Below are positions 26,536 to 34,077 of a stretch of DNA of 64,000 nt, piece by piece. The stretch is from Pseudomonas aegrilactucae (lineage in GTDB: Bacteria > Pseudomonadota > Gammaproteobacteria > Pseudomonadales > Pseudomonadaceae), in contig NZ_JAHTBI010000080.1 of NCBI RefSeq assembly GCF_019168305.1, positions 1-64,000 on the forward strand, written 5' to 3'. Every line of letters begins with the position of its first letter. The stretch's first letter is position 1. The position numbers and the translations under genes were made by a program. The notes below the pieces were generated by a model. The model worked only from the letters and a program-made list of their open reading frames with translations. It searched no databases and was not told the DNA's origin.

Positions 26536-26653
26536 GGGGCCCGCAAGGCATGAAAGATGTTTCATGCGGCAGGCATTTACTTAGGCTGCTAACAGATTCT
26601 ATAAAAGAGTCCTGCGACACGGTGCCGCAGTTAACTGGATTTGGAGTTAGCAG

Positions 26654-26836
26654 ATGACTGTCAAAGTAACTGAGCGCGATGAATCGAAACTGTCCCACGA
26701 AGGCGTGGCCGCCGGCGTGCGCATCTGGGATGTGCACCAGCAGGACCAACTGGTCGGCATGTTCCACAATGAACAGGAAGCCCACAGCTACCGCATCGAG
26801 CTGGAGTTCCTCGAAGCCAGGCGCCAGCCTCAATAA
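26654..26836 (+). CDS. Small conserved hypothetical protein, 60 aa
   Basis: This is a short soluble protein of unknown function. The ATG has GGAG nine bases upstream, and a perfect terminator follows the stop, so it looks like a real single-gene transcript. It is highly charged with several Glu and His residues (VHQQDQLVGMFHNEQEAHSYRIELEFLE). No membrane segment or metal motif can be claimed. Confidence 0.7.
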   Translation: MTVKVTERDESKLSHEGVAAGVRIWDVHQQDQLVGMFHNEQEAHSYRIELEFLEARRQPQ

Positions 26837-26855
26837 CTGCCCCTCCAGCAACAAC

Positions 26856-26877
26856 AAACCCCGCCTAGGCGGGGTTT
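26856..26877. terminator. Bidirectional terminator between two converging genes
   Basis: AAACCCCGCCTAGGCGGGGT is the core of a fully palindromic 22-bp element with A and T ends, between the 60-aa gene and the DUF2058 gene. Confidence 0.88.
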
Positions 26878-26884
26878 GTCATGC

Positions 26885-27424
26885 TTACCACATCAGGTCA
26901 TCCGGGATGACGTAGGCGGCGTACGGGTCATCCGCATCCGGTGCTTCGACCTGGGTATTGAGCAGCACGATGCGCTGCGGGTCGCGCTCCTGGATCTTCA
27001 GCGCCGCTTCACGCGGGATCACCTCGTAGCCACCGCCGTGCTGCACGATCGCCAGCGAACCGCTGCTGAGCTTGCTGCGCATCAGCGCGTTGACCGACAG
27101 GCGCTTGACCTTCTTGTCGTCAACGAAGTTGTAGTAGTCCTCGGTGGTCAGCTTGGGCAGGCGCGATACTTCGATCAACTGCTTGACCTGGGCGGCACGG
27201 GCCTTCTGCTCGGCCTTCTCCTGTTGCTGGCGGTTGAGCTCCTGATCACGCTTGGCCTTTTCAGCCATGGCGTCCTTGGCCAGGCGCTGCTGGGTATCGT
27301 CTACCTCGACCTGGCCTTTGTGCTCCAGGCGTTTCTGTTTCTTCTGTTCTTTGCTGACCTGCTTGACCTGCTTCTGGTTGACCAGGCCGGCTTTGAGCAG
27401 TTGGTCACGAAGGGAAAGGCTCAT
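26885..27424 (-). CDS. DUF2058 (YaiL-type) protein
   Basis: This 179-aa protein belongs to the DUF2058 family, sometimes called nucleoprotein/polynucleotide-associated, of unknown exact role. Residues 15-90 are a highly charged, probably coiled-coil helix rich in Lys, Gln and Glu (KEQKKQKRLEHKGQVEVDD). A small globular C-terminal part follows (NFVDDKKVKRLSVNALMRSKLSSGSLAIVQHGG). It ends 26 bases after the mazG stop, on the same strand. Confidence 0.85.
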   Translation of the reverse strand: MSLSLRDQLLKAGLVNQKQVKQVSKEQKKQKRLEHKGQVEVDDTQQRLAKDAMAEKAKRDQELNRQQQEKAEQKARAAQVKQLIEVSRLPKLTTEDYYNFVDDKKVKRLSVNALMRSKLSSGSLAIVQHGGGYEVIPREAALKIQERDPQRIVLLNTQVEAPDADDPYAAYVIPDDLMW

Positions 27425-27450
27425 CGGTGTTCACTCACTTATGCAACAGC

Positions 27451-28281
27451 TCAGCCGCAGCTGGGCAGGTTCTTTTCCTGACGTTTGGCTTCGCCCCAGA
27501 GCGCATCCAAGTCTTCGAGGGTGCAATCTTCAATCGGACGCCCCCTGTCGCGCAATGCCTGTTCGATAAATCGGAAACGTCGTTCGAACTTGCGGTTGGC
27601 GCCACGCAGGGCGTTTTCCGGGTCCAGCTTGAGGTGGCGGGCCAGGTTGACGGTAGCGAACAGCAGGTCGCCTACCTCGTCGGCCAACGCCGCCGGATCG
27701 TTGTCGGCCATGGCCTGGAGCACTTCATCGAGCTCCTCGCGCACCTTGTCCAGCACCGGCAGTGCATCGTCCCAGTCAAACCCGACCTGGGCGGCACGTT
27801 TCTGCAGTTTGGCGGCGCGCGACAAGGCCGGCAAGGCCGCCGGCACATCGTCGAGCAGCGACAGTTGTTCAGGCTCGCCCTTTTCGGCGCGCTCCTGGGC
27901 CTTGATCTGCTCCCAGCGCTGCCTGACCTGCTCTTCGTCGAGCGAGGGCAGGTCCAGCGGCGCGTACAGCTCACCGGTGGGGAATACATGCGGGTGACGG
28001 CGGATCAGCTTGCGGGTGATGCTGTCGATGACCCCGGAAAATTCGAAACGGCCTTCTTCGCGGGCCAGCTGGGCGTAATACACCACCTGGAACAGCAGGT
28101 CGCCGAGTTCACCCTGCAGGTGTTCGAAGTCGCTGCGCTCGATGGCGTCGGCCACTTCGTAGGCTTCTTCCAGGGTGTGCGGGATGATCGTGGCGTAGGT
28201 CTGCTTGAGGTCCCATGGGCAGCCATATTGCGGGTCGCGCAGGCGTGCCATGAGGTGGAGCAGGTCGTCTAGGGTGTACAT
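27451..28281 (-). CDS. mazG: Nucleoside triphosphate pyrophosphohydrolase MazG
   Basis: This 276-aa all-alpha NTP pyrophosphatase removes non-canonical NTPs and in E. coli affects ppGpp levels. The N-terminal MazG repeat has LRDPQYGCPWDLKQTYATI and EEAYEVADAIE with GELGDLLFQVVYYA, giving the EExxE...ExxD metal site. A second repeat is present near residue 195 (REELDEVLQAM, DEVGDLLFATVNLARHLKLDPENAL). The start at 28281 is confirmed by the conserved YTLDDLLHLMARLRDP. It is downstream of relA, across a REP pair. Confidence 0.95.
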   Translation of the reverse strand: MYTLDDLLHLMARLRDPQYGCPWDLKQTYATIIPHTLEEAYEVADAIERSDFEHLQGELGDLLFQVVYYAQLAREEGRFEFSGVIDSITRKLIRRHPHVFPTGELYAPLDLPSLDEEQVRQRWEQIKAQERAEKGEPEQLSLLDDVPAALPALSRAAKLQKRAAQVGFDWDDALPVLDKVREELDEVLQAMADNDPAALADEVGDLLFATVNLARHLKLDPENALRGANRKFERRFRFIEQALRDRGRPIEDCTLEDLDALWGEAKRQEKNLPSCG

Positions 28282-28311
28282 CTTCAGGTCTCTGGATCGA
28301 CAGTTGCGGCC

Positions 28312-28387
28312 CCTTCGCTGGCAAGCCAGCTCCCACAGGGTCTACGGTGCATGCAGAACCTTGTGGGAGCTGGCTTGCCAGCGAAGG
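28312..28387. repeat. REP pair 2
   Basis: Two inverted copies of the CTTCGCTGGCAAGCCAGCTC unit lie between mazG and relA, with a spacer of about 18 bases; the right arm has one substitution (CTTGTGGG in place of CCTGTGGG). Confidence 0.88.
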
Positions 28388-28392
28388 CGGCC

Positions 28393-30633
28393 TTATGGCG
28401 TACGGTTGCGCCGCGTCTCGATGATGTTGGGCAACTGCGAGATCCGCCCCAGCAAGCGCCCCAGCGCGTCCAGGCCGGGGATCTCGATGGTCAGCGACAT
28501 CAACGCGGTGTTGTCTTCCTTGTTCGAGCGCGTGTTCACCGCCAGCACGTTGATCCGCTCGTTGAGCAACACCTGCGACACATCGCGCAGCAGCCCCGGA
28601 CGGTCGTACGCACGGATGACGATGTCCACCGGGTAGGTCTGCACCGGCACCGGCCCCCAGCTGACCTGGATGATCCGCTCCGGCTCACGTCCGGCCAGTT
28701 GCAGCACCGAGGCGCAGTCCTGGCGGTGAATGGTCACCCCACGGCCCACGGTGATGTAGCCGACGATCGCATCGCCCGGCAGCGGCTGGCAGCACCCGGC
28801 CATCTGCGTCAGCAGGTTGCCCACGCCCTGGATCTGGATGTCGCCACGCTTGCCCGGCTTGTAGCCGGTGGCCTTGCGCGGTACCAGCTCGACATGGTCG
28901 ATGCGGTCCGGCTCCACCAGTTGCTGCGCGGCGTTGACCAGATGCGCCAGGCGCAGGTCGCCGGCGCCCAGCGAGGCGAACATGTCTTCGGCAGTCTTGA
29001 GGTTGGCCTTTTCGGCCAGGCGCTCGAAGTCCACCTGCGGCAGGCCCAGGCGGCTGAGTTCGCGCTCGAGCAGGGTCTTGCCGGCCGCGACGTTCTGGTC
29101 GCGCGCCTGCAGCTTGAACCAGTGCACGATCTTGGCCCGCGCCCGCGAAGTGGTGACGTAGCCCAGGTTGGAGTTCAGCCAGTCACGACTCGGGTTACCG
29201 TGCTTGCTGGTGATGATCTCGACCTGTTCACCGGTCTGCAGGCTGTAGTTGAGCGGCACGATGCGCCCGTTGATCTTGGCGCCACGGCAGTTGTGGCCGA
29301 TCTCGGTGTGCACGCGGTAGGCGAAGTCCAGCGGCGTGGCGCCCTTGGGCAGGTCGATGGCATGCCCGTCGGGGGTGAACACGTAGACCCGGTCCGGCTC
29401 GATATCAACGCGCAACTGCTCGGCCAGGCCACCGATATCACCCAGTTCCTCGTGCCATTCCAGCACCTGGCGCAACCACGAGATCTTCTCTTCGTAGTGG
29501 TTGGAGCTCGGCTTGACGTCAGTACCCTTGTAACGCCAGTGCGCACACACGCCAAGCTCGGCTTCCTCGTGCATGGCGTGGGTGCGGATCTGCACTTCCA
29601 GCACCTTGCCCTCGGGACCGATCACCGCAGTGTGCAGCGAGCGATAGCCGTTTTCCTTGGGGTTGGCGATGTAGTCGTCGAATTCTTTCGGGATGTGCCG
29701 CCACAAGGTGTGCACGATACCCAGCGCGGTGTAGCAGTCGCGCATTTCCGGTACCAGCACGCGCACCGCACGCACGTCGTAGATCTGGCTGAACTCCAGA
29801 CCCTTGCGCTGCATCTTGCGCCAGATCGAATAGATATGTTTTGCCCGGCCGCTGATATCGGCCTTGACGCCAGTGGCCAGCAGCTCGTTCTGCAACTGGT
29901 TCATCACGTCGCTGATGAAGCGCTCGCGATCGAGCCGGCGTTCATGCAGCAGCTTGGCGATCTGCTTGTACTGGTCGGGCTCCAGGTAACGGAACGAAAG
30001 GTCTTCGAGTTCCCACTTGATATGCCCGATGCCCAGGCGGTGGGCCAGCGGCGCATAGATATCGAAGACTTCGCGGGCCACGCGGTTGCGCTTTTCGTCA
30101 TCGGCGCCCTTCACCGCACGGATCGCACAGGTGCGTTCGGCCAGCTTGATCAGCGCCACGCGAACGTCGTCGACCATGGCCACGAGCATCTTGCGCAGGT
30201 TCTCCACCTGCGCCTGCGAGCCCAGTACCAGCGAATGCCGCGGGCTGAGGCTGGCGCTGATGGCCGCCATGCGCAGCACACCGTCGATCAGCTTGGACAC
30301 CACTGCGCCGAAGCGCTGGCCGACTTCGGCCAGGGTCACCTTGCCTTCACGCACCGCGCGGTAGATGACTGCCGCCACCAGCGAGTCCTGGTCCAGCTTG
30401 AGGTCGGCGAGGATCTCGGCGATCTCCAGGCCCGCCTGGAAGCTGGAGGTACCGTCGGCCCAGGAATGCTTGGCCGGGTTACCCTTTTTCTCGATGTCCT
30501 GAGCAAACTCGCAGGCCGCCTTGAGGGCTTCCCGGTCCAGCGCCAGGTCGACGCTGACCACATGATCCAGCCATGCTTCGAGATTGATACTGCCGTCGGT
30601 GTTGACCGGCTGGTGCACTCTCACCTGTACCAT
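28393..30633 (-). CDS. relA: (p)ppGpp synthetase RelA
   Basis: This 746-aa stringent-response synthetase is ribosome-associated and activated by uncharged tRNA. Domain order is a degenerate N-terminal hydrolase domain (1-200; the HD pair is replaced around YRAVREGKV), the synthetase domain (about 240-380) with YDVRAVRVLV and NGYRSLHTAVIGPEG, then TGS (about 405-465, VFTPDGHAIDLPKGATPLDFAY). A zinc-finger-like segment (CCQPLPGDAIVGY) and a C-terminal ACT domain (from about 665) follow. The degenerate HD site separates it from SpoT. It is transcribed after rlmD. Confidence 0.96.
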   Translation of the reverse strand: MVQVRVHQPVNTDGSINLEAWLDHVVSVDLALDREALKAACEFAQDIEKKGNPAKHSWADGTSSFQAGLEIAEILADLKLDQDSLVAAVIYRAVREGKVTLAEVGQRFGAVVSKLIDGVLRMAAISASLSPRHSLVLGSQAQVENLRKMLVAMVDDVRVALIKLAERTCAIRAVKGADDEKRNRVAREVFDIYAPLAHRLGIGHIKWELEDLSFRYLEPDQYKQIAKLLHERRLDRERFISDVMNQLQNELLATGVKADISGRAKHIYSIWRKMQRKGLEFSQIYDVRAVRVLVPEMRDCYTALGIVHTLWRHIPKEFDDYIANPKENGYRSLHTAVIGPEGKVLEVQIRTHAMHEEAELGVCAHWRYKGTDVKPSSNHYEEKISWLRQVLEWHEELGDIGGLAEQLRVDIEPDRVYVFTPDGHAIDLPKGATPLDFAYRVHTEIGHNCRGAKINGRIVPLNYSLQTGEQVEIITSKHGNPSRDWLNSNLGYVTTSRARAKIVHWFKLQARDQNVAAGKTLLERELSRLGLPQVDFERLAEKANLKTAEDMFASLGAGDLRLAHLVNAAQQLVEPDRIDHVELVPRKATGYKPGKRGDIQIQGVGNLLTQMAGCCQPLPGDAIVGYITVGRGVTIHRQDCASVLQLAGREPERIIQVSWGPVPVQTYPVDIVIRAYDRPGLLRDVSQVLLNERINVLAVNTRSNKEDNTALMSLTIEIPGLDALGRLLGRISQLPNIIETRRNRTP

Positions 30634-30731
30634 CTTTGTCTACCTTTCCCTACAGCGCATGCGTGATGCGCTTGAAAACACAGGTGTCACCCTGCCAGAT
30701 CGAAGGGGCAACACCGAGCAGGCCAGCGTCG

Positions 30732-32090
30732 CTAACCCACCTCGAATAACGCCATGGCCTCGACATGCGCAGTCTGCGGAAACATGTCGAGGATCCCGGC
30801 ACATTTTAACCGGTAACCCTGTTTGACCAGCTCGACGGTGTCGCGGGCCAGTGTCGCCGGGTTGCACGACACATAGACCAGACGCCTGGCGCCGAGTGCG
30901 GCAATCTTGCGGACCACCTCGTAGGCACCGTCACGCGGTGGATCCAAGAGTACCGCAGAAAAGCCACCGGCCGCCCAGCCTGACGTCGTCAGTGGCTGGG
31001 ATAAATCGGCCTGAAAAAACTGCGTGTTATGCAGATTGTTGCTACGCGCATTGGCCGCAGCGCGCTCGACCATCGCCTGCACGCCCTCCACCGCCACCAC
31101 CTCGCGGGCCTGCCTGGCCAGCGGCAAGGCAAAGTTGCCCAGGCCGCAGAACAGGTCGAGCACACGCTCGTCGGGCTGCGGTGCGAGCCAGGCCAGGGCC
31201 TGTTCGATCATCGCGGTATTGACCTGTGCGTTGACCTGCACGAAGTCACCCGGCCTGTAGGCCAATTCCAGCTTCCACGGCTCCAGAGTAAACCCTAGCG
31301 TGTCAGCCGCATCGACCGGTGCCGGTTCGCCCTCACCTTGTAACCAGAGTTGTACGCCCGCCTCGCTGCAAAACGCCTGCAGGCATGCCAGGTCGCTTTC
31401 GGGCAACGGCGCGGTATGACGCAGCAGCAGTGCCAGCGCGGTGCCACTGAACAATTCGACATGCCCGACCACCTGCGGCTTGCTCAGGCTGCGCAGCAGC
31501 AGTGGCAAGTGACGCAGAATCGACTGCAAGGGTTGTACCAGCACCGGGCAATCGTCGATGGCGATGATGTCCTGGCTGGCCTCGGCGCGAAAACCCACGT
31601 CGAGTCGCTTGGCTTTGACGTCCCAGCGCACCGCTACCCGCGCACGGCGCCGGTAGCCGAACTCGGGGCCGGACAACGGCGCGGCCCACTGCTCGGGCAC
31701 CACACCGGCCACCCGCTGCAGCTGTTCGGCCAGCAGGCGCTGCTTGAGCTCAAGCTGATCGGCATGTGGCAGGTGCTGCAGGTTGCAGCCACCGCAGCGG
31801 TCAAAATGCTTGCAGGGTGCCGGGCGACGTGCCTCGCTGGGGGTGAATACACGCTCCAGGCGCGCCTCGACCACCTTGGCGTGGGCATTGAGCACACGCG
31901 CCTCGACCTCCTCGCCGGCCAGTGCGCCACTGACGAACCAGGTGCGCCCCTCGACAAAGGCGATGCCGCGACCGTCACCGGCCAGGCGCTCGATGCTCAG
32001 GCGCTGCTTCTTGCCCGTCGGCACCTGGGGCGTACGGGTACCACCGGCCGGTTGAAAGCGCAGGCCGTTGTTGCGTTTGGCTTTGGACAT
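30732..32090 (-). CDS. rlmD: 23S rRNA (uracil-1939 C5) methyltransferase
   Basis: This 452-aa SAM- and iron-sulfur-dependent rRNA methyltransferase (RumA) has an N-terminal TRAM domain (about 30-85), cluster cysteines in CKHFDRCGGCNLQHL (about 94-108), a SAM-binding DLFCGLGNFALPLA near residue 312 and the catalytic Cys in VYVSCNPATLARD near residue 410. Its ATG overlaps the cysM stop, and relA follows after about 98 bases. The order cysM, rlmD, relA, mazG is standard for Pseudomonas. Confidence 0.96.
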   Translation of the reverse strand: MSKAKRNNGLRFQPAGGTRTPQVPTGKKQRLSIERLAGDGRGIAFVEGRTWFVSGALAGEEVEARVLNAHAKVVEARLERVFTPSEARRPAPCKHFDRCGGCNLQHLPHADQLELKQRLLAEQLQRVAGVVPEQWAAPLSGPEFGYRRRARVAVRWDVKAKRLDVGFRAEASQDIIAIDDCPVLVQPLQSILRHLPLLLRSLSKPQVVGHVELFSGTALALLLRHTAPLPESDLACLQAFCSEAGVQLWLQGEGEPAPVDAADTLGFTLEPWKLELAYRPGDFVQVNAQVNTAMIEQALAWLAPQPDERVLDLFCGLGNFALPLARQAREVVAVEGVQAMVERAAANARSNNLHNTQFFQADLSQPLTTSGWAAGGFSAVLLDPPRDGAYEVVRKIAALGARRLVYVSCNPATLARDTVELVKQGYRLKCAGILDMFPQTAHVEAMALFEVG

Positions 32091-32992
32091 CAGCGATCCG
32101 CGTCGAAAATGCCGGTCGACAGGTAACGGTCGCCACGGTCACAGATAATCGCCACCATCACGGCGTTCTCCAGCTCGCGCGACAGGCGCAGCATTGCCGC
32201 CACCGCACCACCGGAGGACACGCCACAGAAAATGCCCTCTTCGCGGGCCAGCCGACGGGTAGTGTCCTCGGCTTCGCTCTGGGCCATGTCGACCACGCGG
32301 TCGACGCGGCTGGCATCGAAGATCTTCGGCAGGTACTCGTGGGGCCAACGGCGGATCCCGGGGATCGCCGAGCCTTCCATCGGCTGCAGGCCGACGATCT
32401 GCACGTTGGGGTTCTGCTCCTTGAGGTAGCGCGAGCAGCCCATGATGGTGCCCGTGGTGCCCATGGAACTGACGAAATGGGTGATGCTGGCGCCGGTCTG
32501 CTGCCAGATTTCCGGGCCGGTGCTGAGGTAGTGGGCCTCGGGATTGTCCCCGTTGCCGAACTGGTCGAGCACCTGGCCACGGCCTTCGGCCTGCAGCCGC
32601 TCGGCGAGGTCGCGCGCGCCCTCCATGCCCTCTTCCTTGCTGACCAGGATCAGCTCGGCGCCATAGGCGGTCATGGCCGCCTTGCGTTCGGCGCTGGAGT
32701 TGTCGGGCATGATCAGGATCATCTTGTAACCCTTGATCGCCGCCGCCATCGCCAGGGCGATGCCGGTGTTGCCGGAGGTGGCCTCGATCAGCGTGGCACC
32801 GGGCTTGATCTGCCCGCGCAGTTCGGCGCGGGTGATCATCGACAACGCCGGACGGTCCTTGACCGAGCCTGCCGGGTTGTTGCCTTCGAGCTTGAGCAGG
32901 AGGGTATTGGTGGTGTCGCCAGCCATGCGCTGCAGGCGAACCAGGGGCGTGTGGCCGACGCAATCGGCGATGGTAGGGTACTGCAAGGTCAT
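32090..32992 (-). CDS. cysM: Cysteine synthase B (O-acetylserine sulfhydrylase)
   Basis: This 300-aa PLP enzyme makes cysteine (or S-sulfocysteine with thiosulfate) from O-acetylserine. The PLP Lys is in EGNNPAGSVKDRPA (about 39-52), the substrate loop is TSGNTGIALAMA and the phosphate loop is GTTGTIMG near residue 175. The ATG at 32992 starts the conserved MTLQYPTIADCVGHTPLVRL; the extra 13 residues from an earlier start are not part of the family. It leads the cysM-rlmD coupling. Confidence 0.95.
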   Translation of the reverse strand: MTLQYPTIADCVGHTPLVRLQRMAGDTTNTLLLKLEGNNPAGSVKDRPALSMITRAELRGQIKPGATLIEATSGNTGIALAMAAAIKGYKMILIMPDNSSAERKAAMTAYGAELILVSKEEGMEGARDLAERLQAEGRGQVLDQFGNGDNPEAHYLSTGPEIWQQTGASITHFVSSMGTTGTIMGCSRYLKEQNPNVQIVGLQPMEGSAIPGIRRWPHEYLPKIFDASRVDRVVDMAQSEAEDTTRRLAREEGIFCGVSSGGAVAAMLRLSRELENAVMVAIICDRGDRYLSTGIFDADR

Positions 32993-33073
32993 GGCGTAGT
33001 TCGCAATCCGGACTGCGGGGGCGCCTATCATACCGGCAAACGGCGTGGGCCCATATCACGCAATGGTTGGGGG

Positions 33074-33092
33074 TTATAGCTGCAAGCTATAA
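33074..33092. other. Tight inverted repeat upstream of cysM
   Basis: TTATAGCT and AGCTATAA form a perfect eight-base-pair stem with a GCA loop between the divergently placed ends of cysM and the response-regulator gene. It has no T-run and no known name. Confidence 0.6.
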
Positions 33093-33145
33093 GCGTCGAC
33101 GCCGGCTGCGGACAACTGGCTTGCCGGGACTGACGACCGAGCACG

Positions 33146-33862
33146 TCAACTGACCTCGCCAGCGCTGAGCACGTAGCCCTTGCCCCACACCGTGCGCACC
33201 TGACGCTCCAGGTAGCCCACGGCCTTGAGCTTGCGGCGGATCTGGCTCACGTGCATGTCCAGGCTGCGGTCATGCCGTGCATAGCCGCGTTGCAGCACGT
33301 GCTGATAAAGGAACGCCTTGCTCAACACCTCCTCCTCGTTGCGGTAAAGGGTGTCGAGCAGGCGGTACTCGCTGGGCGTCAGGCCGGCCCATTGCCGGGC
33401 ATGACTGACATCACAGGCCCGTTCGTCGAAGTGCAACTGACCACCGAGCATGCTCACCCTGGGCGGGTGCCGACGCTCCAGCGCCACCCGACGCAGGATC
33501 GCCTCGATGCGCACGCGCAACTCGAGCATGCTGAACGGCTTGGGCAGGTAGTCGTCCGCGCCGTGCTCAAACCCGGTGATACGGTCGGCCTCGGCGCCCA
33601 GCGCCGAGATCAGGATCACCGGGACCGAGCTGGTCCTGCGCAACTGCGCCAGTGCCTCCAACCCGCTCATGCCCGGCAGCAGGATGTCCATCAGCACGAC
33701 ATCGAAACCGCGCTGGCTGGCCAGTTGCAGCCCCTCGCCGCCATCACGGCACCAGGTCACCCGAAAACCGTTGCGCACAAGCTGCTCATGCAGGTGCGCA
33801 CCCAGCACCGGATCGTCCTCGATGGCAAGTATGTTTGAGGCAGAGGTGGCGGCGGGATTCAT
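33146..33862 (-). CDS. OmpR/PhoB-type response regulator
   Basis: This 238-aa two-component regulator has a receiver domain (about 10-125) with AIEDDPVLGAHL acidic pocket, phospho-Asp in VVLMDILLPGMSG, Thr/Ser in LISALG and Lys in YLPKPFS. A winged helix (about 140-235) follows, with GLTPSEYRLLDTL and DRSLDMHVSQIRRKL. The start at 33862 is preferred; longer frames begin in the AT-rich leader without a ribosome site. It is divergent from gacS, but GacS pairs with GacA (an NarL-type protein) elsewhere, so its own kinase is unknown. Confidence 0.9.
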   Translation of the reverse strand: MNPAATSASNILAIEDDPVLGAHLHEQLVRNGFRVTWCRDGGEGLQLASQRGFDVVLMDILLPGMSGLEALAQLRRTSSVPVILISALGAEADRITGFEHGADDYLPKPFSMLELRVRIEAILRRVALERRHPPRVSMLGGQLHFDERACDVSHARQWAGLTPSEYRLLDTLYRNEEEVLSKAFLYQHVLQRGYARHDRSLDMHVSQIRRKLKAVGYLERQVRTVWGKGYVLSAGEVS

Positions 33863-34021
33863 TGGCGGGTGCTGGCACATCTCAATTGCGCAATTATTGA
33901 GCATCCCCCCCTCCCCAGGCAAATTGAGCCGACCAAAGCGTAGGATGCGCCCTACAATCGACAAAAATAGATACAAATGAGTGCATTACCTAGGCAGTCG
34001 CGGTAATTTTCCCCGCTCAAC

Positions 34022-34039
34022 CGTCGGAATGAGCCGACG
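34022..34039. other. Short hairpin upstream of gacS
   Basis: CGTCGG and CCGACG pair around a six-base loop, 39 bases before the likely gacS start. Confidence 0.5.
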
Positions 34040-34077
34040 AAGGTCCTACAGCGCTAGACGAGCACAGGAGAGTGGGC

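Noticed and set aside
28351..30666. 771-codon open frame on the plus strand across relA
   Set aside because: It is a shadow of relA. It lacks a ribosome site and has Leu-, His-, Arg- and Gln-rich low-complexity composition.
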